Notes under the pieces: generated by a model
Seen by the model: only the letters and a program-made list of their open reading frames with translations
Database searches by the model: none
Told to the model about the DNA's origin: nothing
Program-made: the position numbers and the translations under genes
Shown here: positions 33,212 through 41,800 of the stretch, piece after piece
Layout of the letters: the number at the start of each line of letters is the position of its first letter
Numbering within the stretch: position 1 is the first letter of the stretch
Source: Proteobacteria bacterium ST_bin16
Lineage (GTDB): Bacteria > Pseudomonadota > Gammaproteobacteria > Burkholderiales > Nitrosomonadaceae
Assembly (NCBI GenBank): GCA_002083595.1
Contig: MSXT01000019.1
Location: 1-51,351 of the forward strand
Direction of reading: 5' to 3'
DNA: 51,351 nucleotides

Positions 33212-34627
33212 ATGAGTGAAATACTGGATGTCGCAATTATCGGAGCGGGAAGTGCCGGGCTTGCCGCGTTGCGCGAAGTCAGAAAACGCACGCAGCGCTT
33301 CGTGATCATTAACGATGGGCCGTGGGGCACTGTTTGCGCCCGGGTGGGTTGCATGCCGTCCAAGACATTGATTGAAGCGGCGAATGCCTTTTATCGCCGC
33401 AATACTTTTGCGGAATTTGGCATTCAGGGCGCTGACGCACTTATCTGCGACATACCTGCCGTGCTCCGGCGTGTCAGGCGGTTGCGCGATAATTTTGTCG
33501 CGAGTACCGTAAAAACCACCCAGGAATTGGGTAAACGTGCTATTTCCGGACGAGCGCGATTGCTTGCGCCAGGCAGATTGGAAGTCAATGGGCGGGAATT
33601 GCATGCGCACAATATTATCATTGCCACCGGATCGAGTCCGGTTGTACCCAAACCTTGGAGCGCACTGGGAGAGCGGTTGCTGACCACGGATACTTTATTT
33701 GAACAGGAAACTCTGCCTGCTCGAATGGCCATATTGGGTATGGGCCCCATTGGTGTTGAAATGGCACAAGCGCTTTCCCGGCTGGGCATTGTGGTAACCG
33801 GATTAGGCAGTAATCCGGCGATTGCCGGACTGACAGATCCGCGGGTCACTGAGGTAGCGATAGAGTTGCTGGGACATGAATTTCCGCTTCATTTGGGCAA
33901 TAAAGCTGAATTAACGGCTGATGGTGACGGATTGAAAGTGTGCGCAGGAACTGAAGTGATAGCGGCCGATCGCGTTCTTGCCGCACTCGGGCGGCGTCCC
34001 AATATCAGCAACCTGGGTCTGGAAACATTAGGCGTTTCGCTCGATGAGCATGGCATGCCGCCTATCAACCCGGATACCCTGCAAGTCGCCAGTCTGCGTA
34101 TATTCATGGCGGGCGATGCCAATGATCAAATGCCGCTATTGCATGAAGCCGCGGATGATGGCTATATCGCTGGGTTTAATGCTACCCGTTCCGTGCCGGT
34201 TTGTTTTAAACGCCGTACGCCGCTGGCGATTGTTTTCGCTGATCCGAACATTGCAATGACGGGTAATCGGTATCAAGACCTTGATCACGCGAAAACATTA
34301 ATTGGCGAAGCGCGTTTTGACCACCAGGGACGTGCACGTACCGGTCAATACAACAAGGGTATTCTGCGTATTTACGCTGACATGGAAAATGGCCAGCTGC
34401 TGGGCGCGGAAATGTGCGCGCCAGCCGGGGAACACATGGCACATTTACTGGCATTGGCAATCGATCGTTCGCTAACCGTGCAAGATTTATTGCGTATGCC
34501 TTTTTATCATCCGGTTCTGGAGGAAGGGTTACGTACAGCGCTGCGGACATTGGCGGCACAACTGCCTGCGGGTCATGAATCCGACTTGGCCGCATGCGGT
34601 GAGTTTAATATGGAAGCGCTGGATTGA
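33212..34627 (+). CDS. Pyridine nucleotide-disulfide oxidoreductase (dihydrolipoyl dehydrogenase-like)
   Basis: This 471-residue FAD enzyme has the dinucleotide motif VAIIGAGSAGLAALREV and the redox disulfide C-x4-C in GTVCARVGCMPSK. It has a second nucleotide-binding motif (AILGMGPIGVEMAQALSR), the FAD motif IFMAGDAND, and the C-terminal HPVLEEGLRTAL with the catalytic His-Glu. The closest group is dihydrolipoamide dehydrogenase-like proteins with a CARVGC motif. No lipoyl-domain or 2-oxoacid dehydrogenase genes are near, so the substrate could differ, for example another disulfide or a quinone. It is followed by a strong terminator. Confidence 0.88.
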   Translation: MSEILDVAIIGAGSAGLAALREVRKRTQRFVIINDGPWGTVCARVGCMPSKTLIEAANAFYRRNTFAEFGIQGADALICDIPAVLRRVRRLRDNFVASTVKTTQELGKRAISGRARLLAPGRLEVNGRELHAHNIIIATGSSPVVPKPWSALGERLLTTDTLFEQETLPARMAILGMGPIGVEMAQALSRLGIVVTGLGSNPAIAGLTDPRVTEVAIELLGHEFPLHLGNKAELTADGDGLKVCAGTEVIAADRVLAALGRRPNISNLGLETLGVSLDEHGMPPINPDTLQVASLRIFMAGDANDQMPLLHEAADDGYIAGFNATRSVPVCFKRRTPLAIVFADPNIAMTGNRYQDLDHAKTLIGEARFDHQGRARTGQYNKGILRIYADMENGQLLGAEMCAPAGEHMAHLLALAIDRSLTVQDLLRMPFYHPVLEEGLRTALRTLAAQLPAGHESDLAACGEFNMEALD

Positions 34628-34691
34628 CCGGGATACTTGCAGACAGTGTTTCTTGTTACATGATTTCAAACTAAGAGATCAACGATCAACA

Positions 34692-34723
34692 AAAAAACGG
34701 CGGTTTTTACCCGCCGTTTTTTT
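34692..34723. terminator. Bidirectional intrinsic terminator
   Basis: The stem ACGGCGG (34698-34704) pairs with CCGCCGT (34711-34717) across TTTTTAC. It is flanked by A7 on the left and T7 on the right. It lies between the convergent oxidoreductase and SmbP genes and should end both transcripts. Confidence 0.92.
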
Positions 34724-34743
34724 CTATTGAGAGAGTTCACTTA

Positions 34744-35085
34744 TCATGCAGCCTGCTTCAAATGAGCGACAGCCTGTTCTGCGGCTTTCCTCGCGGAATC
34801 AGCAGCGCCCAGATTACCTTCTTTAATCGCTTCATCCAGGCTTCTAATGCCGGCATCCAGATGCGGATTAGTAGCTGTTGCTTGAATTTTATCAGCTTTT
34901 GCTGCATTCGCATGGGTTTTAGCTTCTTCCGCATGCTGGGAAATAGCCTTTCCCTCTGTCGCTTTAGCTGCAACCTCAGCATGCTGAATTGCTTCGTTTA
35001 AATGATTTCCTGCGGCGAATGCGCTCAGCGAGAAGAAAAATATAATTAAGAAGCTTGTATATAAAGTGATCGTTTTAATGTGCAT
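34744..35085 (-). CDS. smbP: Small periplasmic metal-binding protein (SmbP)
   Basis: This 113-residue protein has a signal peptide ending SAFAAG. The mature part is an all-helical chain with regularly spaced His: HLNEAIQHAEVAAKA, ISQHAEEAKTHANAAK, then NPHLDAGIRSLDEAIK and AVAHLK. This His-rich four-helix pattern matches SmbP, described in Nitrosomonas europaea as a periplasmic binder of copper and other metals. The known protein has more His in the heptads, so capacity may be lower here. A TGGAG site lies upstream of the ATG. It forms a minus-strand group with CsbD. Confidence 0.9.
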   Translation of the reverse strand: MHIKTITLYTSFLIIFFFSLSAFAAGNHLNEAIQHAEVAAKATEGKAISQHAEEAKTHANAAKADKIQATATNPHLDAGIRSLDEAIKEGNLGAADSARKAAEQAVAHLKQAA

Positions 35086-35134
35086 TTTTTAACTCCAGTA
35101 AAAATTATTGAAAAGTACTCAGATATGCTGAGGT

Positions 35135-35314
35135 TTATCGAATTGCGTTTTTGATATCTTCCTTGGCGTCACCTAAGCCAGCCTGCGCTTTGCCTAAGTT
35201 TTTTTCGATACTTCCTGTTATTTCCATTTCCTTGTCGTCCAGTATGTTACCGGCGACTTCCTTGACTTTACCTTTGGTTTCTTCCAAACGGCCTTTTATC
35301 TGATCTTTATTCAT
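35135..35314 (-). CDS. CsbD-family stress protein
   Basis: This encodes 59 residues starting MNKDQIKGRLEETKGKVKEV, the CsbD hallmark, with AGNILDDKEMEITGSIEKN and QAGLGDAKEDIKNAIR. CsbD-like proteins are small, hydrophilic and often induced by general stress; their molecular role is unknown. Two consecutive ATG codons (35317 and 35314) occur. The second is better spaced from the GGAG site, so I start there. It lies 49 bp before the SmbP gene on the same strand and may be co-transcribed with it. The gap up to the catalase-like gene (35318-35494) shows no clear structure. Confidence 0.9.
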   Translation of the reverse strand: MNKDQIKGRLEETKGKVKEVAGNILDDKEMEITGSIEKNLGKAQAGLGDAKEDIKNAIR

Positions 35315-35494
35315 CATAGTCTCCTATTGTTTATTGAAGTGATGATCGGACATGAATATGTCTCATCACTTGTTGGTAAGAATATAAGCAAAAACAGGAT
35401 TGATCTGTACGGTAGCCAACTTAAGCCGAGAAAAACTATGTTTTGTAAGTAGCAGAAGTGAAATGTAATTCCGGTTTGTGCATGACAATAGTGA

Positions 35495-36541
35495 TCAGAA
35501 ACCTGATGGCTCAAGCTGTTCGACACCGTTCAGCTCATGACGGATACGGGAAGATGTTTCGTAAACTACCCGGCGTACGCGATTAATTCCCCCCAATGGC
35601 TGGTGCTCAGGCAGCGCATGCCAGGGTGTAAAAGTCAGATCCTCGCAAAACTTTTGTTGTTCTGGCGTATTGAATGGCTGTGGTGGGATTGTGATTTTCG
35701 CCACCATAATAAAGGGTGAATCTTTTTCGCTCCACTCAACGGTAGGGTCTTCGATGGGCATTTCTACAGCGTTTGTGCGCAGTTGCACCATGAAATCAAA
35801 ACATGCAGCGCCACTGTCGAGATGTTTTTGCATATTTTCGCGCAGGAAGTTAGGAGATGCGGTATCGGTGAATGTCGCATGCATAGATTTATCGCAAGGA
35901 CGGGCGGTGAATTTCATAGCGCTATCGCCGAATTGATAGGGTGTCGCGCTCCAATATTGTGTGTCCAATGGATTGAGAACTTTCTTATCACGGATGGCAA
36001 CGACGGTCGCCAGCTCATGTAGACGGAAATTCAGCGGATTGGGGCCGGGGAAAAAGAACTTGATGGGACTATCCTGCGCCAGCGTTTGCTGAAACTCGGC
36101 ATAGTCTGCCGCATTTTTCACGAAAAATACCGGATGATTCACCATCACGAAATCCTGCGTACCCGACTGGCTACGTTCAACGCCCATGAGTTTGATGGCC
36201 ATGCCACGGCCATCGCCGGCCGAATCATTTTGTACTTTCCCGGAACCATTGGAGAAACGGATCCAAGCGGGATATTCGCGCGCTTCCGCGAAAATTCCGG
36301 CACGCATGTTATCCGGCAATTGAAGAACACGAAATTGCGCTTTTACACAACCATGCGCTTTGAAATGGGCATCTCTGTGCGCGGAACCGTTCTTGGCTCC
36401 GGTCCGGATATTTTCCTCGACCATCTGCGCGATGCGTTGGATTGCTACAGCCTCGTCTGCGGGTATTTCCTCTTTACCGGAGACATGGCACGGGAAGAAA
36501 ACCATCAGAACCAACCCCAAAAGAATTTTTCTGTTCATCAT
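35495..36541 (-). CDS. Periplasmic catalase-like (SrpA-type) haem protein
   Basis: This 348-residue protein has a signal peptide (MMNRKILLGLVLMVFFPCHVSG) and a short catalase-fold domain. The distal His region is AHRDAHFKAHGCVKAQF, followed by YPAWIRFSNGSGK, DGRGMAIKLMGV and the proximal segment NRVRRVVYETSSRIRHE, where the Tyr should ligate haem. It is much shorter than true catalases (about 480 or more residues), like the SrpA/catalase-related family whose activity may be peroxidase-like. The gene follows a BON-domain lipoprotein gene on the same strand, but a strong terminator separates them. A GGGAG site precedes tandem ATG codons. Confidence 0.88.
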   Translation of the reverse strand: MMNRKILLGLVLMVFFPCHVSGKEEIPADEAVAIQRIAQMVEENIRTGAKNGSAHRDAHFKAHGCVKAQFRVLQLPDNMRAGIFAEAREYPAWIRFSNGSGKVQNDSAGDGRGMAIKLMGVERSQSGTQDFVMVNHPVFFVKNAADYAEFQQTLAQDSPIKFFFPGPNPLNFRLHELATVVAIRDKKVLNPLDTQYWSATPYQFGDSAMKFTARPCDKSMHATFTDTASPNFLRENMQKHLDSGAACFDFMVQLRTNAVEMPIEDPTVEWSEKDSPFIMVAKITIPPQPFNTPEQQKFCEDLTFTPWHALPEHQPLGGINRVRRVVYETSSRIRHELNGVEQLEPSGF

Positions 36542-36567
36542 TTCATGGTCTCCCGGTCAATTAGAAA

Positions 36568-36602
36568 AGCCATTTTTACGCAATATCCGCATAAAAATGG
36601 CT
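36568..36602 (-). terminator. Intrinsic terminator of the BON-domain lipoprotein gene
   Basis: AGCCATTTTTA and TAAAAATGGCT form a perfect 11-bp stem around 13 bases. On the minus strand it is followed by TTTCTAATT. It lies just after the BON-domain gene (ending 36624) and before the catalase-like gene start, so it should separate the two. Confidence 0.75.
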
Positions 36603-36623
36603 ATTTTGGTGTGGTTTTCTATG

Positions 36624-36938
36624 CTATTTGAGCTGCATGCTATTTCTTACAGATTTGACTCCAGCGACACCTTTGGCGACTTCGATTGCTTTGTTGATAC
36701 TGGCGGAGGAACTGACGAATCCACTTAATTGAACTGCGCCTTTGAAAGTTTCAACATTGATTTCAGCAGACTTCAACGTGGGTTCATTCAGTATGGCCGC
36801 TTTTACTTTCGTGGTAATGACCGTGTCATCCAAATACTCTCCCGTTCCTTCCTGCTTCTGAGTCGACCCGCACCCCATGACAGTCAGCAGTACTAAGATC
36901 AAAAAAGATGCAGAGAATAATTTAACGAAATGCTTCAT
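36624..36938 (-). CDS. BON-domain lipoprotein
   Basis: This encodes 104 residues from MKHFVKLFSASFLILVLL. The lipobox is TVMGCGSTQ, then a single BON domain: YLDDTVITTKVKAAILNEP, SAEINVETFKGAVQLSGFV and VAKGVAGVKSVRNSMQ. BON domains bind phospholipid or peptidoglycan-linked surfaces; OsmY-like members are induced by osmotic stress. The ATG at 36938 has GGAGACT 6 bp upstream, and the signal peptide begins there, so the longer frame is rejected. It resembles the BON domain of the protein at 37586-38077, which points away on the other strand. Confidence 0.9.
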   Translation of the reverse strand: MKHFVKLFSASFLILVLLTVMGCGSTQKQEGTGEYLDDTVITTKVKAAILNEPTLKSAEINVETFKGAVQLSGFVSSSASINKAIEVAKGVAGVKSVRNSMQLK

Positions 36939-37070
36939 GGTTGAGTCTCCTGTCAATTGTCTACTCCGGTACTGATGCGCAGATGCGGAAAAATCACGGA
37001 TTCTTGCGCACAAATGATCAGCCGAGACAAGTTAATCAAAGATCTTGCACGGCTATTTAGTCATCGCTTG

Positions 37071-37221
37071 CTAGGGAAACACTGATTAATTGACTACACG
37101 AGCGAATCACTTCCTTGCGCGGTACTCGCTCCTTTTCCTATCTTGTTGATATGTCTCAGTTGCTGTGTTCCGTGCGCCTCGTGCTTCATCTCGTTCGCCG
37201 AATTAATCAGCGTTTCCCTAG
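37071..37221. mobile_element. MITE-like element with 17-bp terminal inverted repeats
   Basis: The ends GGAAACACTGATTAATT (37075-37091) and AATTAATCAGCGTTTCC (37201-37217) are inverted repeats with one mismatch. CTAG flanks both sides, as expected for a YTAR target duplication of the IS5 type. The interior of about 110 bp contains GAGCGAATCACTTC and GCGGTACTCGCTC, which form a hairpin, and no transposase. A degenerate copy lies at 38221-38290. The element sits in the gap between two divergent BON-domain genes. Confidence 0.65.
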
Positions 37222-37585
37222 GATGGTTATGAACGATGAGTGCCGCCGCTACTTTAAGAAACGAGAGCCATTCTCGTCTCAACCTGGAACACTTTAGCCG
37301 CAAATTCAATCGCGATCTGTTCGGTAGCATACATAGAAGCAGAGTAATCAACGCTGAGGCAATCCAATAGTCGCCTCAACCCCGGAGTCAGAAAGCCTGC
37401 TGGGTAGAGAGGCTATGTACGATATCGCACAGACCGCCCCCTATCCACTCGCTAGAATCTGAATGTGCCGAGGTTGGCAATAAGGTGTTGCACGCAATCT
37501 GTAATCTTATTCCCCTCGGATTTCTGACACATGCATTGATGCATATCTCATCGTATTAATTCATATAACAACGCAAGGAGAACGT
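37222..37585. other. Intergenic region upstream of the second BON-domain gene
   Basis: About 360 bp with no convincing gene on either strand. The only visible structure is a short palindromic ATGCATTGATGCAT (near 37531-37544) about 40 bp before the AAGGAG site of the next gene, a possible operator. Short frames here have no ribosome binding site or family resemblance. Confidence 0.4.
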
Positions 37586-38077
37586 ATGAAAACCGCAAAC
37601 AAACATGAGCAAAATACCTCAGCAGAAAAAATCCTGGTAATGACTGGTTTATTCATTGTGCTTGGTTTGACCGGCTGCCAGCAAGAAGGGGAAGCGGAAA
37701 AAGCCGGGAAAAAGCTCGATCGTTCAATTGAAAGCACCGGAAAAAAGATTGAACAGATCACAGAGCAAGCAAGCAAGGAAATTAGCGATGCAAAGAAGGA
37801 AGCGGAAAAGTCGATCAGTGAGACAACGGAAGCAAGCGGGCAATACATTGATGATTCCGTGATTACTGCCAGTGTGAAGGCGGCGATTCTAAATGATCCT
37901 TTGCTGAAAGTGGCTGAGATTAAAGTCACAACGGTTAATGGTGTTGTGCAACTGAGCGGCGCGCTGGATTCCCAAGAAAGTATCGAGAAAGCTGGAGAAG
38001 TCGCTAAGAATCAAAAGAATGTGAAATCGGTACAGAATGATCTGATTCTCATCGCAACTTCATCCAGTGAAGAATAA
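37586..38077 (+). CDS. BON-domain lipoprotein with helical N-terminal region
   Basis: This protein has 163 residues. The signal segment ends in the lipobox LGLTGCQQE. A charged Lys/Glu-rich coiled coil (about 35-85: EKAGKKLDRSIESTGKKIEQ, DAKKEAEKSISE) precedes a BON domain (about 90-155) with YIDDSVITASVKAAILNDP, EIKVTTVNGVVQLSGALD and NQKNVKSVQNDLI. It should attach to a membrane by its lipid and to another envelope surface by the BON domain. An AAGGAG site lies 6 bp upstream of the ATG. The BON part is closely related to that of the gene at 36624-36938, so the two may be paralogues. Confidence 0.9.
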   Translation: MKTANKHEQNTSAEKILVMTGLFIVLGLTGCQQEGEAEKAGKKLDRSIESTGKKIEQITEQASKEISDAKKEAEKSISETTEASGQYIDDSVITASVKAAILNDPLLKVAEIKVTTVNGVVQLSGALDSQESIEKAGEVAKNQKNVKSVQNDLILIATSSSEE

Positions 38078-38192
38078 TGATTTCTTGCGATTTGTCCCCG
38101 CATCCGTGGCCCTATTGTTTAATGCGCTTGTGGCCCATGCTGCACTTCCGGATGATGATTACATCGCCGGAGAGTGGCTTGGATATTCCTGA
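38067..38192 (+). CDS. Putative 41-residue exported peptide or truncated gene
   Basis: From a GTG at 38067, which overlaps the BON gene stop, the frame reads MKNNDFLRFVPASVALLFN, then ALVAHAALPDDDYIAGEW and LGYS before a TGA. The start has the form of a good signal peptide (charged start, hydrophobic core, AHA-A cleavage site) with a 16-residue acidic mature part. It has no strong ribosome binding site of its own but overlaps the upstream gene. It may be a small exported peptide, or the 5' remnant of a longer gene broken before the degenerate repeat at 38221. I do not recognise the family. Confidence 0.35.
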   Translation: MKNNDFLRFVPASVALLFNALVAHAALPDDDYIAGEWLGYS

Positions 38193-38220
38193 TCGATCCA
38201 ATGTCATGCAAATGATAATG

Positions 38221-38290
38221 GACTAAACGAGCGAATCACTTCGGCGTGCGGTACTCGCTCTCTCACCGGACTAACCAGCGCTTCCCTGAT
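38221..38290. repeat. Degenerate, deleted copy of the MITE-like element
   Basis: GACTAAACGAGCGAATCACTTC, here read as GACTAAACGAGCG and AATCACTTC, and GTGCGGTACTCGCTC match the interior of the element at 37071-37221. The right end reads CTAACCAGCGCTTCCCTG against the intact AATCAGCGTTTCCCTAG. About 60 internal bases are missing relative to the first copy, and the left terminal repeat is not recognisable. Confidence 0.6.
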
Positions 38291-38402
38291 GAAAGGTGAA
38301 TCGAGCAGCGTTTGCACTTACCGCAGTAAGTCTGTTGTTGAATAGCTGCGTTAGCAGCTTGGTTTCTAGCGAGATACCGGTAATTATTATGAGGAGAAAC
38401 AA

Positions 38403-38552
38403 ATGCTTGAAACTATCGCGGTGGTTTTAATTATCCTCTGGATACTCGGTTTTGTTTCCGCATATACGCTCGGTGGATTTATTCACATCCTGCTGGTCAT
38501 TGCGCTCGTGGCTATTGTCATTCGCATTATCCAAGGCCGAAGGCCGTTTTGA
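38403..38552 (+). CDS. lmo0937-family small membrane protein
   Basis: This is a 49-residue protein. It reads MLETIAVVLIILWILGFVS, then AYTLGGFIHILLVIALVAIV and IRIIQGRRPF. Two hydrophobic helices are separated by a YTLGGFIH turn, and the tail is basic, as in the lmo0937 family of very short membrane proteins of unknown function often found beside CsbD, BON and other general-stress genes. A strong GAGGAG site lies 6 bp before the ATG. Codon use and family match make this a real gene despite its size. It probably belongs to the same stress block. Confidence 0.88.
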   Translation: MLETIAVVLIILWILGFVSAYTLGGFIHILLVIALVAIVIRIIQGRRPF

Positions 38553-38593
38553 TTTTGGTATTAAGCGGAACTCCATGAGTGGATTTAACGGGC

Positions 38594-38614
38594 AGTGGCG
38601 TGAAAAACGCCGCT
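38594..38614 (+). terminator. Possible terminator after the lmo0937-type gene
   Basis: AGTGGCGT pairs with ACGCCGCT (one G-T) across five bases. TTACCGATGGTTGTTTTTT follows, so a T-run is present but displaced by about 13 bases. Confidence 0.35.
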
Positions 38615-38755
38615 TTACCGATGGTTGTTTTTTAGTGCTGTTTTGAATCAATTTGATCGTGGATTGCTCGTCTTGAAAATGGCGGTCAGAAGTTAGCGTT
38701 TTTTGAATTCTCAGGCAATGCCCGATCTTCCTTATAAAAAATGGATTGAGCGATC

Positions 38756-38770
38756 CACTGATTGTCAGTG
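38756..38770. promoter_or_regulatory. Inverted repeat upstream of the trehalose operon
   Basis: CACTGA-TTG-TCAGTG is a perfect 6-bp inverted repeat 59 bp before the first ATG of the operon. It follows a TTATAAAAAATGG stretch that may include a -10 element. It is a possible operator; no cognate regulator is identified. Confidence 0.3.
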
Positions 38771-38829
38771 AGTCGAGATTCGCGCCAAAACAACTACCTA
38801 ATGCACTCAAGATTCTTCGAGGAGAAAGA

Positions 38830-41800
38830 ATGGATAGTACAACAGATCCGCTTTGGTACAAGGATGCCATCATTTATCAATTACATGTGCGTGCCTATTG
38901 CGATAGCAACGGCGATGGCATCGGTGATTTTCCCGGCCTGACTAGCAAGTTGGATTATCTGAAAGATCTCGGTATTGATACGCTGTGGTTATTGCCGTTT
39001 TATCCTTCGCCCTTGCGAGACGATGGCTATGACATTTCCAATTATCACGACATCCATCCTGATTACGGCACTCTGAGCGATTTCAAGTATTTTCTGGAAG
39101 AAGCGCATCAGCGTCACCTCAGGGTCATCACCGAACTGGTGATTAATCATACTTCGAATCAGCATCCATGGTTCCAAGCGGCGCGCAAAGCGCTGCCAGG
39201 ATCGGTTGAGCGGGAATTTTATGTGTGGAGCGATACAGTCAAACGTTATGAGAATACCCGCATCATTTTCACCGACTCCGAAAAATCCAACTGGGCTTGG
39301 GATGAAGCAGCAGAAGCTTACTATTGGCACCGCTTCTTTTCGCATCAACCGGATCTGAATTTTGCCAGCCCGCATGTCATTAACGCGGTAACGCACGCCA
39401 TGCGATTTTGGTTTGACATGGGGGTCGACGGTGTGCGCCTCGACGCCATACCTTATTTGTGCGAGCGGGAAGGGACCAATAATGAGAATCTCCCGGAAAC
39501 CCATGCCGTCATCAAACAGTTACGCGCCGACTTGGATAGCCGCTACAAAGATCGTATTTTCCTCGCGGAAGCCAACCAGTGGCCGGAAGACGTGCGGGAA
39601 TATTTCGGTAACGGCGATGAGTGCCATATGGCTTTCCATTTCCCGCTGATGCCAAGAATTTTCATGGCGGTAGCGCAAGAAGACCGCCATCCGATTAGTG
39701 AAATTCTGGACCAAACCCCAGAGATACCGGAAAACTGCCAATGGGCGGTATTTTTGAGGAATCACGACGAACTGACGCTGGAAATGGTCACTGACCGTGA
39801 ACGCGACTATATGTATGACACCTACGCAACCGATCCGCGCGCGCGCATTAACTTGGGTATCCGGCGGCGGTTAGCGCCATTAATGGACGGCAGCCGCAGC
39901 AAAGTCGAGCTGATGTGCAGCTTGCTGCTTTCCATGCCGGGTTCCCCCATTATTTATTACGGCGACGAAATCGGCATGGGGGATAACATTTATCTCGGCG
40001 ACCGCAACGGTGTGCGCACGCCGATGCAATGGAGTCCCGACAGGAATGCGGGGTTTTCGCGGGCCGATCCGCAACGGTTGTATCTTCCACCCATTATGGA
40101 TCCGCTGTACGGGTATGAGGCAGTCAACGTCGAAGCGCAAAGCCGCAGTGACAATTCACTGCTCAATTGGATGCGGCGGCTCATTGTCACGCGTAAAAGC
40201 CACAAAGCTTTCGGCAGCGGCTCGATACAATTTCTGCACCCTGGAAATCGCAAGATACTCGCTTATTTGCGGGTATATCAGGACGAATGCATTTTTTGCA
40301 TTGCCAATCTGGCGAATACGGCTCAACCGGTGGAATTGGATCTTGCCGTCTACAAAGGCCGCGTGCCGGTGGAATTGCTCGGACGCACCGCATTCCCGGC
40401 AATTGGCGAACTGCCGTATTTGCTCAGTTTGCCGGGTTACGGTTTTTACTGGTTCCGGCTGACAACCGATGTCGAAGCGCCTATCTGGCATATCGATAAA
40501 CTGCCGCGTGAGGAGATGCCTATGCTGGTGTTACCGGAAAGCTTACTAGCCGCGTTAATGACCAGACCTGCGGGAGAAGTCAGCAGCCTGCTCGCGAGTA
40601 AAACGCGGCAGCGGCTGGAGACGGAAATATTGCCTCAGTTTCTTGCATCACAACGCTGGTATACCGATGCAGGATTGCGGATAGCGCAATTGAATCTTGA
40701 TCTGAATCATTCCTGGAAAACAACCGGCGGCAGAAGCTGGTTGCCCTTATTGATTAAAATTCAGTTTGATAACGATGTTTCACAAACGTATTTCCTGCCG
40801 CTCGGATTGCTGCTGGGTGAAGCCGCCGAGCAGCACTATCATACCTTGTCACCTTGGATGCTAGCCAAAATCAGGCAGCGCGCGCACGAAGGCATTCTTT
40901 ATGATGCCATTGGAGAAGATGCGTTTTGCCAGTTTCTGCTCAATGCGATTCAGACAAAAATGCGCCTTCCTTTCGCTTCCGGCGAGATGGTTTGCGCCAG
41001 TAGCGCCGTAATTACGGAATGGCCGGAAGCGCTTGCGGTAAATCGTCCGGCTATGAAGCAAAGCAACACTTCCATCGTTTATGGCGAAAGCTTCATTCTG
41101 AAGATTTACCGCCGGATACAGGAAGGTATCAATCCGGAACTCGAAATCGGGCGATTCCTGACTGAAGTTTCGCCGTGCAAAAGTATCGCACCTTTTGCTG
41201 GCAGTCTTGAATATCAAACTGTAAACGGTACGGCGGCGATTGCGGTATTGCATCGTTACATCCCCAATCAAGGCACGGTGTGGAATTACACTCAGGAATA
41301 TCTAGATCGCTGTCTCAAGTCCTGCATCAATGAACCGGAGCAAACATCCGAAGCGTCAATGCACGCCAGTTATCAGTCACAAATGACCGCGCTGGGCAAA
41401 TGCACGGCCGATTTGCATTGCGTGTTCGCCAAAACGACAGGGGATGCCGATTTCGATCCCGAAACCGTGCCGGTAAACGGATTCTCAGTGAGAGTGCAGC
41501 AATGCCGGGCAATTCTTGCAGAGGGTGCTGGCCAATATTCACCGGACACCGTTCAACGCTTGCTGGCCGCACTGCAAAGAATATCCGGGTACCTTGCGAC
41601 ACTACAATCCCGCTATCGCCAATTGACCGTTAGCCGCATTCATGGAGATTTTCATCTCGATCAAGTATTGATGGTGCACAGTGATTTCATCATTACTGAT
41701 TTCGAAGGCGATCCCGCCCAGCCTTTGGAAGCGAGGCGGACCAAAAAGCTGCCTTTGATCGATATTGCAAGCTTATTTTTTTCGCTTTGTCAGGCCGCAG

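Noticed and set aside
33212..34627. Assignment as the E3 subunit of pyruvate dehydrogenase
   Set aside because: No E1, E2 or lipoyl-domain genes are adjacent and the protein belongs to the divergent CARVGC group, so a general name is used.
37094..37351. 85-codon open frame on the minus strand
   Set aside because: It crosses the MITE-like element and unrelated flanking DNA, and has no family resemblance or ribosome binding site.
36624..38077. The two BON-domain genes as one inverted-repeat transposon
   Set aside because: The genes are divergent paralogues, but their DNA is not similar enough outside the BON domain to form terminal repeats; the MITE between them is a separate element.
38427..38873. 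148-codon open frame on the minus strand
   Set aside because: It runs antisense over the lmo0937-type gene and the treS start, both of which have strong start signals.
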